DNA of 64,000 nucleotides, taken from CAYVBE01 sp964572825 (lineage in GTDB: Bacteria > Planctomycetota > Brocadiia > SM23-32). Positions 7,607 through 14,817 of the stretch are shown here, in pieces. Position 1 is the first letter of the stretch. Each line of letters opens with the position of its first letter. The position numbers and the translations under genes were made by a program. Where the stretch lies: the NCBI GenBank assembly GCA_964572825.1, contig CAZNGS010000012.1, positions 23,532 through 87,531 on the forward strand. Direction: 5' to 3'. The notes beneath the pieces were generated by a model. It worked only from the letters and a program-made list of their open reading frames with translations, ran no database searches and was not told where the DNA came from.

Positions 7607-9874
7607 ATGAAACGAATGGCGCATGGTGCAATCGTTTGCTTTGTGATCGGGGTAATCATTCCGACCGTGGCCCTGGGACAGGTTCGAGCAACGCCGTTGC
7701 AGGCCGAGAACCTGGTGGTGCCCCAGGTGGGAGGATTCAGGGCCCGCGGCGGGGCCGAAACCGTGGAGATCACGAAGGTCGAAGTGGCCGTGCGCATACG
7801 CCACAGGGTCGCCACCACCACGATGGACATCGCCCTGCGCAACCGCACCGGCCGCCGGCAGGAAGCCGAGCTGGTGGTGCCGGTGCCCGAGGGCGCGGTG
7901 GTGAAGGGCTTCGCCTACGAGGGAGGCGCAGAGGAACCCACCGCGCAGCTCTTGCCCAGAGAGGACGCCACGCGGACGTATGAGTCGATCGTGGCCCGCA
8001 TCCGGGACCCGGCCCTGCTGGAGTTCGTGGGTTGGAACCTGGTGCGCTCCTCGGTGTTCCCCGTGCCCGCGGGCGGTTCACAGAAGGTGCGGCTTTGCTA
8101 CGAACATCTCCTGCCGCACACAGACGACCGGGTGGACTACGTCCTTCCGCGGACCGAATCGCTCCGCTACCGCCTGCCCTGGCACGTCAGCGCCACCATC
8201 GTCTCCGAAAGCCCCGTATCCGCCGTCTATTCGCCCAGCCACCGGCTGGATGTGGAGCGACTCGGCCCGAAGTCGGTCAGAGTGCAGGTCGCGGACGTCG
8301 CGCGGACTGATCCCGGTCCCTTCCGTCTCTATTACCTGCTGGGCGGGGAAGCTGTTTCGGCGTCCCTGTTCGCCTACCCCGACCCGACGGTCGGCGGCGG
8401 CTATTTTCTGCTGCTGGCGGGATTGCCGGCGGAGCTGCCTCCGGGAAAGACGCCCGTGAAGCGCGACGTGACGCTGGTGCTGGACCGCTCCGGCAGCATG
8501 CGCGGCGAGAAGCTGCGGCAGGTGCGCGAGGCGGCCCTGCAGGTCATCGGCGGGCTCGATGAGGGCGAGGCGTTTAACGTAATCTTCTACAACCAGAGCG
8601 TTGACCGGTTCGCCGACGGATCGGTGCTGAAAACGCCCGAGACCGTGAAGCGGGCCGAGCGTTACCTGGAGAGCGTCAACGTGCTGGGCGGAACCAATAT
8701 CCACGACGCGCTGCTGGAGGCCCTGCGGCAGAAGCCGCGCCCGCGAATGCTGCCCGTGGTGCTGTTCCTGACCGACGGCCTGCCCACCGTGGGCCGAACC
8801 TCCGAGGCAGCCATACGGCGCCTGGCGGCGGAGGGCAATCCGCACGAGAAGCGTGTGTTCACCTTCGGCGTGGGGGCGGACGTGAACGCCCCCCTGCTGC
8901 AGAGCCTGGCCCGTCGCAGCCGCGCCACCTCCACCTTCGTCCTGCCCGGCCAGAGCGTCGAGGTCGAGGTTGCAGAGGTTTTCCGGCAGCTCTGCGGCCC
9001 CGTGATGGCAAAGCCCGAGCTGGCCCTGCGTGGCCCCGACGGCGCACCGGCGCCGGGCCGTCTGGTGGACGTGGTTCCGTCCCCGGTGCCCGACCTGTTC
9101 TTCGGGGACGAGCTGGTGGTGCTGGGCAAATACCTGGGGGCGGAACCACTCCATTTCCGGCTCCACGGGGACTACCTGGGGGCGCGGCGCACGTTCAGGT
9201 TCTCTTTCGACCTGTCGGAGGCGACCACGGAGAACAGTTTCGTTCCGCGGCTGTGGGCCAGCCGCAAGATAGGCGTCCTGGTGCAGGAGATCCGCGAGGC
9301 AGGCGCGGGTGAGTTACCCCCCGCCGGGCCACCGGAGATCAGCGACCCCAGGCTGCAGGAGCTGGTGGAGGAAGTGGTGCGGCTGAGCAGGGAGTTCGGA
9401 GTGCTGACCGAGTATACCGCCTTCCTGGCCCGCGAGGGAACGGATCTTTCCCCCGTGGGGGACGTGCTGGCCGAAGCCCGTCGCAACTTCGCCAACCGGG
9501 CCATCCGCGATCGCTCCGGCTGGGAGGGTGTCAACCAGAGCATCAACGCCCAGCGGCAGATGGAGCAGGTCACCCTTAATGCCCGCAACGCTCTCGTGGA
9601 CAGGAATCTGCGCGCCGTGGAGACTGCGGCGCTCCAGCAGGTCAACGACCGCGCCTTCTACCGCCGGGGGCAGCGCTGGGTGGACAGCCGTCTGCTGGCG
9701 GACGGCAAGTCGGTAGAGCCGGCGCGGATCGTCGAGTTTGACTCGGACGAGTTCCGCACCATCGTCCGAGAGCTCGCCCGCCAGAACCGCCAGGGCTGCA
9801 TCGTCCTGCGGGGCGAGGTGCTGCTGGTGGTCGAGGGCGAGAACCTGCTCATCCGAAATCCAGACGGGGAGTGA
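7607..9874 (+). CDS. Secreted VIT and VWA domain protein
   Basis: A 755-aa protein with a Sec signal peptide (MKRMAHGAIVCFVIGVIIPT, cleavage near ALG-QV). A VIT domain occupies about residues 45-170 (VVPVPEGAVVKGFAYEGG, EDATRTYESIVARIRDPALL). A VWA domain follows at about 280-460 with a complete MIDAS: VLDRSGSMRGEK, GGTNIHDAL and FLTDGLPTVG. The C-terminal 200 residues have no recognised domain. The architecture matches inter-alpha-trypsin-inhibitor heavy-chain-like bacterial proteins, some of which are sortase targets, but no LPXTG-type tail is seen here. The ATG at 7607 follows a GGAGG-type ribosome site. It is followed by two more secreted genes on the same strand, 86 and 43 nt apart. Likely an extracellular adhesion or complex-forming protein. 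Confidence 0.88.
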   Translation: MKRMAHGAIVCFVIGVIIPTVALGQVRATPLQAENLVVPQVGGFRARGGAETVEITKVEVAVRIRHRVATTTMDIALRNRTGRRQEAELVVPVPEGAVVKGFAYEGGAEEPTAQLLPREDATRTYESIVARIRDPALLEFVGWNLVRSSVFPVPAGGSQKVRLCYEHLLPHTDDRVDYVLPRTESLRYRLPWHVSATIVSESPVSAVYSPSHRLDVERLGPKSVRVQVADVARTDPGPFRLYYLLGGEAVSASLFAYPDPTVGGGYFLLLAGLPAELPPGKTPVKRDVTLVLDRSGSMRGEKLRQVREAALQVIGGLDEGEAFNVIFYNQSVDRFADGSVLKTPETVKRAERYLESVNVLGGTNIHDALLEALRQKPRPRMLPVVLFLTDGLPTVGRTSEAAIRRLAAEGNPHEKRVFTFGVGADVNAPLLQSLARRSRATSTFVLPGQSVEVEVAEVFRQLCGPVMAKPELALRGPDGAPAPGRLVDVVPSPVPDLFFGDELVVLGKYLGAEPLHFRLHGDYLGARRTFRFSFDLSEATTENSFVPRLWASRKIGVLVQEIREAGAGELPPAGPPEISDPRLQELVEEVVRLSREFGVLTEYTAFLAREGTDLSPVGDVLAEARRNFANRAIRDRSGWEGVNQSINAQRQMEQVTLNARNALVDRNLRAVETAALQQVNDRAFYRRGQRWVDSRLLADGKSVEPARIVEFDSDEFRTIVRELARQNRQGCIVLRGEVLLVVEGENLLIRNPDGE

Positions 9875-9960
9875 CCGTGATTTGTGAACAAGAAGGGCGG
9901 AACATCGAGCACCGCCCGTGCATCCAATGGAGTGATGGACCTTCTCCAGGGAGGAGCAAG

Positions 9961-11616
9961 ATGAAGCGCCACGGACTCAAGATGGCAATCGGGGTGTGCA
10001 TCGCCCTGGCCTGCGCCGCCGCACAGGAGGTGCGGGCGCAAAAACCGGCCTCAGCCGAGCTGCGCGGCCGGCTCCGGCGCGTCTCGCTGTTCAAGAACGG
10101 GCTGGGTTTCTTCACCACCGAGTCACCCTTGCCGGAGGGGGTCGAGGGTATCGTGCGGCTCAGGCCCTTCCTGGCGCCCTCGCACGGTACGTTTTGGGTC
10201 AGTTATCCCCGGGATATAGCCCTGGACAACCTGGTGGCGCGTGAGGCGTATTCCGAGGAGACGGTCGAGGCCGCCACAGTGCCCGAACTGCTGCGCGCGA
10301 ACGTCGGCCGACGCGTCCGCCTCTACCTGAGCCCGGGCGCCGAGGCGTGGCTGGAGGGCACCCTGATCTCCGTGGCCGAGGGTCGCGGCGTGCCGCGCCC
10401 GAGCCCGTACACCGCGTACCACACGTCCGCAAGCCCTATCTCGGGCCATATCATGGGCCACCTGGCGGTTCTGGAGACGAAGGACGGGAAGACGGCATTC
10501 AACCCCGCCTCCGTTGCGCGCATTGATTTCCCCGACAATGAGATGGCGCATTCGTTCGGGCGGCGGCAGAAGACGGTGGAGCTGGTGGCTCGCCTCTCCC
10601 GGCCCGCGCCGGGCAAGACGCTGGAGGCGTCCTACCTGGCCAAGGGCATCACCTGGGCGCCCAGCTACGTGGTGGATATCTCCGGGGAGAGCAAGGCCCA
10701 CCTGGCCGCCAAGGCGCTGGTCGTCAACGAGGCCGCCGACCTGGAGAACGTCCACGTGGACCTTGTGACCGGGTTTCCGCACCTTAAATTCAGCGATGTC
10801 CTGAGCCCGATCGCCCGCAAGGAGACGCTGTCCGAGTTCTTCGAGTCCCTGCGCCGCGACGAGGGCTCGGTCCAGGGGCGTCAGGTAGTCGTCAGGCAAC
10901 GGGAAGCCGTTTACCGGCCGGGCGCGGAGCTGCCGGACTACGGCGCGGGCGCGGCGGGCACCGCTGCCGAGGACCTGTTCCTCTACCCCCTGGAGAACGT
11001 CTCTCTGGGGAAGGGCGAGACCGGCTATTTCCCGCTGTTCACCGAACCGGTCCCCTGCGAGCATATCTATCAGTGGGAGGTCCCGAACTACCTGGACGAA
11101 CGCGAGCGCTACCGACGCGGCGAAGAGGAGGCCGAGGAACAGATCGTGTGGCACAGCCTGAGGCTGGAGAACACCACCGACGTTCCCTGGACCACCGCAG
11201 CGGCTCAGACCGTCCGCGACGGCCAGATCCTGGGCCAAGATATCCTGTCCTATACCCCGCGCGCCGGAAAGCAGACGCTGCGTATTACCCGAGCGGTCAG
11301 CGTGGCGACCGACGAGGCCGAATACGAGGTCGAACGCGAGGTGGATGCCCGACGCATCTACGGCTACCACTACGATCTGGTCACCGTCCGCGGGACGTTG
11401 CGGGTCAGCAACTTCAAGGAGAGGCGCATCAAGCTGGAGATCGTCAAGACCCTCTCCGGCGAGATTCAGTCCACCGACCCCGAGCCGGAGGTGGAACAGC
11501 TCGTGCGCGGCCTCAAGGGGGTCGACAAGCTCAACCGGCTGAACTGGACGATCGAGATGAAGCCGGGCGAATCGCAGAACGTGGAATACACCTACAAGGT
11601 GCTCGTGCGCCGATGA
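9961..11616 (+). CDS. Secreted DUF4139 domain protein
   Basis: A 551-aa protein starting at the ATG at 9961, preceded by GGGAGGAG. An in-frame upstream extension lacks a ribosome site and would bury the signal peptide. The signal peptide is MKRHGLKMAIGVCIALACAA, cleaved near VRA-QK. The body matches the DUF4139/MuiA-like family: an N-terminal region ending in a predicted beta-domain, then the hallmark YLAKGITWAPSYVVDI at about residues 232-247, and a C-terminal beta-rich part (NWTIEMKPGESQNVEYTYKV). The family function is not established. The first 26 codons closely resemble those of the next gene at 11660, although the mature proteins are unrelated. Confidence 0.82.
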   Translation: MKRHGLKMAIGVCIALACAAAQEVRAQKPASAELRGRLRRVSLFKNGLGFFTTESPLPEGVEGIVRLRPFLAPSHGTFWVSYPRDIALDNLVAREAYSEETVEAATVPELLRANVGRRVRLYLSPGAEAWLEGTLISVAEGRGVPRPSPYTAYHTSASPISGHIMGHLAVLETKDGKTAFNPASVARIDFPDNEMAHSFGRRQKTVELVARLSRPAPGKTLEASYLAKGITWAPSYVVDISGESKAHLAAKALVVNEAADLENVHVDLVTGFPHLKFSDVLSPIARKETLSEFFESLRRDEGSVQGRQVVVRQREAVYRPGAELPDYGAGAAGTAAEDLFLYPLENVSLGKGETGYFPLFTEPVPCEHIYQWEVPNYLDERERYRRGEEEAEEQIVWHSLRLENTTDVPWTTAAAQTVRDGQILGQDILSYTPRAGKQTLRITRAVSVATDEAEYEVEREVDARRIYGYHYDLVTVRGTLRVSNFKERRIKLEIVKTLSGEIQSTDPEPEVEQLVRGLKGVDKLNRLNWTIEMKPGESQNVEYTYKVLVRR

Positions 11617-11659
11617 CGGAACTGAATCTGACGGATACTCTTGACGGAGGAGGAGCGCT

Positions 11660-12838
11660 ATGAAGCGCGGAGGACTCAGGATACTGGTCAGTGTGTGCAT
11701 TGCCCTGACCTGCGCAGCAGCGCAGGGCGTTCGGGCGCAGCAACCGACAGTTGAGACAGAAAACCCGCTCATCCAGATGGCTATTCTGCTGGACACCAGC
11801 GGCAGCATGTCGGGCCTTATCGACCAGGCCCGCACGCAGATATGGAAGATCGTCAATCAGTTCGCGACCACCAAAAAGGACGGCCGCGTGCCGGAGCTAC
11901 AGGTGGCGCTCTACGAGTACGGCAAGAGCTCCCTGCCCCAGTCCGAGGGCTACATGCGCATGATCCTGCCCCTCACGACCGACCTGGACAGGGTCTCGGA
12001 AGAGCTATTCGCCCTCCAGACGAACGGCGGGCAGGAATACTGCGGCATGGTCATCAAGCGCGCGGCGGAGAACCTGCAGTGGAGCGGATCCAACGACGAC
12101 CTGAAGGTCATCTTTATCGCCGGCAACGAGCCTTTCACCCAGGGTTCCGTCGACTACAGGAAGGCCTGCAAGACGGCCATCACCAGAGGGATCGTCGTCA
12201 ACACCATCCACTGCGGCGCCGAAAAGGCGGGCATAGACGGCAAGTGGAAGCACGGCGCCCTGCTGGCCGACGGCTCTTACATGTGCATCAACCAGAACCG
12301 GCAGGTCGTTCACATCGAGGCGCCCCAGGACAAGGAGATCGCTGAACTGGGCGCGGAACTGAACCGGACCTACGTCCCCTACGGCGCGGCCGGGAAGGAG
12401 AGCCGGGAGCGGCAGCTTGCCCAGGACGCCAACGCCGCCCGCAACGCCGGTGCCGGCGCCCACGTCCAGAGGATGGTGACCAAGGCCAACGCCCAGTACA
12501 CCAACGCCGGCTGGGACCTGGTGGACGCCGTCCGGGAAGGCCAGGTCGAGCTGGCCGAACTGGACAGTGAGGCCCTGCCGGAGAACCTGCGTGAGATGTC
12601 CGTCGAGGAGCGGAAAGCCTACGTCGAGGAGCAGGCGGCCCGGCGCGCCGAACTCCAGGCAAGGATCAACGAGCTCAACGCAGTCCGGCAGAAGTACGTC
12701 GCCAAGAAACGGGCCCAGCTCACCGGTTCCGAGGAGAACACCCTGGACCAGGTGCTCATAGCCATCCTCCGCGAGCAGGCCGCCCGCAAGGGCTTCGAGA
12801 CGGCTGCCGAAACGCCCGAGCCGGAGGAGACCGAATAA
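11660..12838 (+). CDS. Secreted VWA domain protein with C-terminal coiled coil
   Basis: A 392-aa protein with signal peptide MKRGGLRILVSVCIALTCAA (cleavage near VRA-QQ). The VWA domain at about residues 33-215 starts AILLDTSGSMSGL, with DxSxS intact. The usual distal MIDAS aspartate is replaced: the strand reads VIFIAGNEPFTQG, with Gly-Asn where DG or DD is expected. Residues 300-360 are rich in E, A, R and L and likely form a coiled coil. The end is acidic (EPEETE). A GGAGGAG ribosome site precedes the ATG. It forms a set of three secreted proteins with the two upstream genes; the role is unknown, probably assembly of protein complexes outside the cytoplasm. Confidence 0.82.
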   Translation: MKRGGLRILVSVCIALTCAAAQGVRAQQPTVETENPLIQMAILLDTSGSMSGLIDQARTQIWKIVNQFATTKKDGRVPELQVALYEYGKSSLPQSEGYMRMILPLTTDLDRVSEELFALQTNGGQEYCGMVIKRAAENLQWSGSNDDLKVIFIAGNEPFTQGSVDYRKACKTAITRGIVVNTIHCGAEKAGIDGKWKHGALLADGSYMCINQNRQVVHIEAPQDKEIAELGAELNRTYVPYGAAGKESRERQLAQDANAARNAGAGAHVQRMVTKANAQYTNAGWDLVDAVREGQVELAELDSEALPENLREMSVEERKAYVEEQAARRAELQARINELNAVRQKYVAKKRAQLTGSEENTLDQVLIAILREQAARKGFETAAETPEPEETE

Positions 12839-13090
12839 GGGCGTTCGATGCCCACGTTGCTTCGGCTCAACCCGTAGCGTAAACTACCATCGGCTGCCGG
12901 CCGGTAACAGGAACCTGTTCATGAAACGTCGCTGGCTACACCGGGAATCCAGCATTTGGCGTGTGCCACGGCCGTTCCGCGGAAATGGGCAATCAAGCTC
13001 TATGTCCGAGTGAGCTCCGTGCAGAACACGGGAGATCGCGACATACCGGCCTGGCAGCGGAGCACCCGGGCAAGGCCGACGAGACCGGAG
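12839..13090. other. Intergenic region, nothing recognised
   Basis: About 250 bp between the VWA gene and the left repeat of the RAYT element. No gene, tRNA or clear terminator was seen. Short ORFs here lack ribosome sites and recognisable domains. Confidence 0.5.
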
Positions 13091-13178
13091 TGCGCCCTGA
13101 AAGGGCGCTATATACCAGCCCAGGGCGCAGCCCTGGGAACCACAGGCAGCCCAATGGGTTGAGCCCTGAAAGGGCGAA
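13091..13178. repeat. Left palindromic (REP/BIME-like) unit of RAYT element
   Basis: The unit contains CGCCCTGAAAGGGCG (13093-13107), CAGCCCAGGGCGCAGCCCTG (around 13117-13136) and a second GAGCCCTGAAAGGGCG (about 13161-13176). Each is a near-palindrome able to fold into a hairpin. The same series appears in reverse orientation right of the transposase gene (13664-13747). Confidence 0.75.
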
Positions 13179-13200
13179 ACAGCAAAGCGGGGAGGTGCAC

Positions 13201-13653
13201 GTGGCCCAATCGTTGTCCAAGATTCTACTGCACATGGTTTTCAGCACCAAGACCCGGGAATTGCTCATCCCGGAATCCGTGGAGGACGATCTCCACGCCT
13301 ACCTGGCCGGAGCCTGCCGCGCGCAGGGCGCCGAAGCATACCGGGTGGGCGGCACCGCGAACCACGTTCACATTGCCTGCACTCTCCCGCGAACCATGTC
13401 CGTGAGCGAGCTTGTCCAGCAGATAAAACAGACCTCCTCGGCGTGGATGAAGGCCGAGAACCGGGGCTGTCAGCATTTTGCATGGCAGGCTGGATACGGT
13501 GCCTTCTCGCTGGGGCAATCGCAATTGCCCGAGCTTCTTCGTTACATCGAGCGCCAGAGGGAACATCACGAACGGTACACTTACAAGGAGGAGCTGCTGC
13601 GATTGCTGGCAAAATACGGGGTGGATTACGACGAACGCCACCTGTGGGACTGA
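13201..13653 (+). CDS. IS200-like REP-associated tyrosine transposase (RAYT)
   Basis: A 150-aa Y1-type HUH transposase. The HUH metal-binding pair is in NHVHIAC and the catalytic Tyr is probably in LPELLRYIERQREHH. The C-terminus KYGVDYDERHLWD is typical of the transposases called IS200-like or RAYT. Translation most likely starts at GTG 13201, eight bases after the ribosome site GGGGAGG; the open frame extends further left but only through the repeat. Palindromic repeats in inverted orientation flank the gene, the classic arrangement of RAYT with its REP/BIME units. The enzyme cuts and joins single-stranded DNA at such hairpins and may spread or maintain them. Confidence 0.85.
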   Translation: MAQSLSKILLHMVFSTKTRELLIPESVEDDLHAYLAGACRAQGAEAYRVGGTANHVHIACTLPRTMSVSELVQQIKQTSSAWMKAENRGCQHFAWQAGYGAFSLGQSQLPELLRYIERQREHHERYTYKEELLRLLAKYGVDYDERHLWD

Positions 13654-13663
13654 GCGGTATGTT

Positions 13664-13747
13664 GCGCCCTTTCAGGGCTCACCGGTTGGCGCCGTGACGC
13701 TTTCCCCAGGGCTGCGCCCTGGGCTGGTATGTCTGGCCCCGATGGGG
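13664..13747. repeat. Right palindromic (REP/BIME-like) unit of RAYT element
   Basis: GCGCCCTTTCAGGGCTC (13664-13680) followed by CCCAGGGCTGCGCCCTGGG and CTGGTAT is the reverse complement, with small differences, of the left unit. The unit is cut by the run of N at 13748. Confidence 0.75.
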
Positions 13748-13847
13748 NNNNNNNNNNNNNNNNNNNNNNNNNNNNNNNNNNNNNNNNNNNNNNNNNNNNN
13801 NNNNNNNNNNNNNNNNNNNNNNNNNNNNNNNNNNNNNNNNNNNNNNN
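13748..13847. other. Assembly gap (100 N)
   Basis: Exactly 100 unknown bases, the conventional placeholder for a scaffold gap of unknown size. It lies between the RAYT palindromes and a tandem repeat, both likely to break short-read assembly. Confidence 0.98.
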
Positions 13848-14000
13848 CCGTGGGACCACCGCGACGGCCGGGCGCACCCGAACCTGCTACCTGCGGACCG
13901 ATAGGGCCGTGGGACCACCGCGACGGCCGGGCGCACCCGAACCTGCTACCTGCGGACCGATGGGGCCGTGGGAGGGACGGGACCGCCGGGCGTCGCCGAA
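13848..14000. repeat. 59-bp tandem repeat
   Basis: Copies begin at 13848 and 13907 with CCGTGGGACCACCGCGACGG and are identical except for one base (ATAGGG versus ATGGGG near the end). A third, diverged copy starts at 13966 (CCGTGGGAGGGACGGGACCG). The array abuts the N gap, so its true copy number is unknown. Confidence 0.85.
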
Positions 14001-14109
14001 GCTGGTAAGAAGAGACCCTTGAAGTGCTCATTCCGGAGTACCCCGCGCACGTCGCCTGAATCTGAGCATCCCGTAACCCTGCTCAACGGCGGAGGAAAGA
14101 CGAAGCGGG

Positions 14110-14817
14110 ATGAGGCAAAAACGCATATTGATCATCGAGGATGACGACGCGGTCCGCCGCGGCCTGGCGGACGCCGTGGCTTCGCGCGGCTACCGCACCT
14201 TCGAGGCGACCGACGGCCCGGCCAGGCTCGAGAAGGCCATCAAGGTCAACTGCGACCTCGTCCTGCTCGACCTGGTGCTGCCGGGGCTGGACGGGCTCGA
14301 CATTCTGGAAGAAGTGCGTCGGGTCCGGCCCGCTCTGCCCGTGATCATCCTCACCGCCCGCGGAGCGGAGGAGGAGCGCGTGCGGGGGCTGCGGCTGGGC
14401 GCGGACGACTACGTGGTCAAGCCGTTCAGCATCCGCGAGCTGCTGGCCCGCGTGGATGCGGTGCTCCGCCGCAGCCCGGAGCGCCCGTCCGACATCGGGC
14501 ATCTGGAGCTGCCGGGGGTGAGGGCCGATTTCAACCGGGCGGAGGTGAGGTTCGATGATGGCAGCCGGGCCGAACTGACCGAGCGGGAGGCCGGGCTTCT
14601 GCGATACCTGGCGCGCAACCGCGGGCGGGTCATTTCCCGTGACGAGATACTCTCCCGCGTCTGGCGCATCGACCCCACCGGCCATTACACCCGCACGGTG
14701 GACATGCACGTGGCCCGCCTGCGGGAGAAACTGCGGGACGATCCGGCCGACCCGGAGGTAATCCTGACCGTCCGCGGGCGGGGATACATGCTGGCCGAAG
14801 GCGGGGGAGAATCATGA
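14110..14817 (+). CDS. OmpR/PhoB-type response regulator
   Basis: A 235-aa protein with an N-terminal receiver domain: acidic pocket EDDD at residues 10-13, phosphoacceptor Asp54 (LVLLDLVLPG), and the conserved Lys104 in DDYVVKPF. The C-terminal winged-helix DNA-binding domain (about residues 140-230) reads ELTEREAGLLRYLARNRGRV and HVARLREKLRDDP, ending in VRGRGYML. It is co-transcribed with the histidine kinase, overlapping by 4 nt (ATGA), so the two form a two-component system. The target genes cannot be told; the neighbouring sulfatase is a possibility only by proximity. Confidence 0.95.
   Translation: MRQKRILIIEDDDAVRRGLADAVASRGYRTFEATDGPARLEKAIKVNCDLVLLDLVLPGLDGLDILEEVRRVRPALPVIILTARGAEEERVRGLRLGADDYVVKPFSIRELLARVDAVLRRSPERPSDIGHLELPGVRADFNRAEVRFDDGSRAELTEREAGLLRYLARNRGRVISRDEILSRVWRIDPTGHYTRTVDMHVARLREKLRDDPADPEVILTVRGRGYMLAEGGGES

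Larger units (their letters stand above)
13654..14109. other. Repeat and assembly-gap region between RAYT and response regulator
   Basis: 456 bp holding the right RAYT repeat, a 100-base run of N, a 59-bp tandem repeat, and the leader of the response regulator gene (with GGCGGAGG at about 14089-14096). No gene is supported. Translated products spanning the N run are artefacts. Confidence 0.7.

Noticed and set aside
12961..13200. Longer N-terminal extension of the RAYT gene
   Set aside because: The extra codons run through the left palindromic repeat; the GTG at 13201 has a ribosome site and matches family starts.
13473..14022. ORFs spanning the N run
   Set aside because: They include X residues from the gap and have no evidence of being coding.
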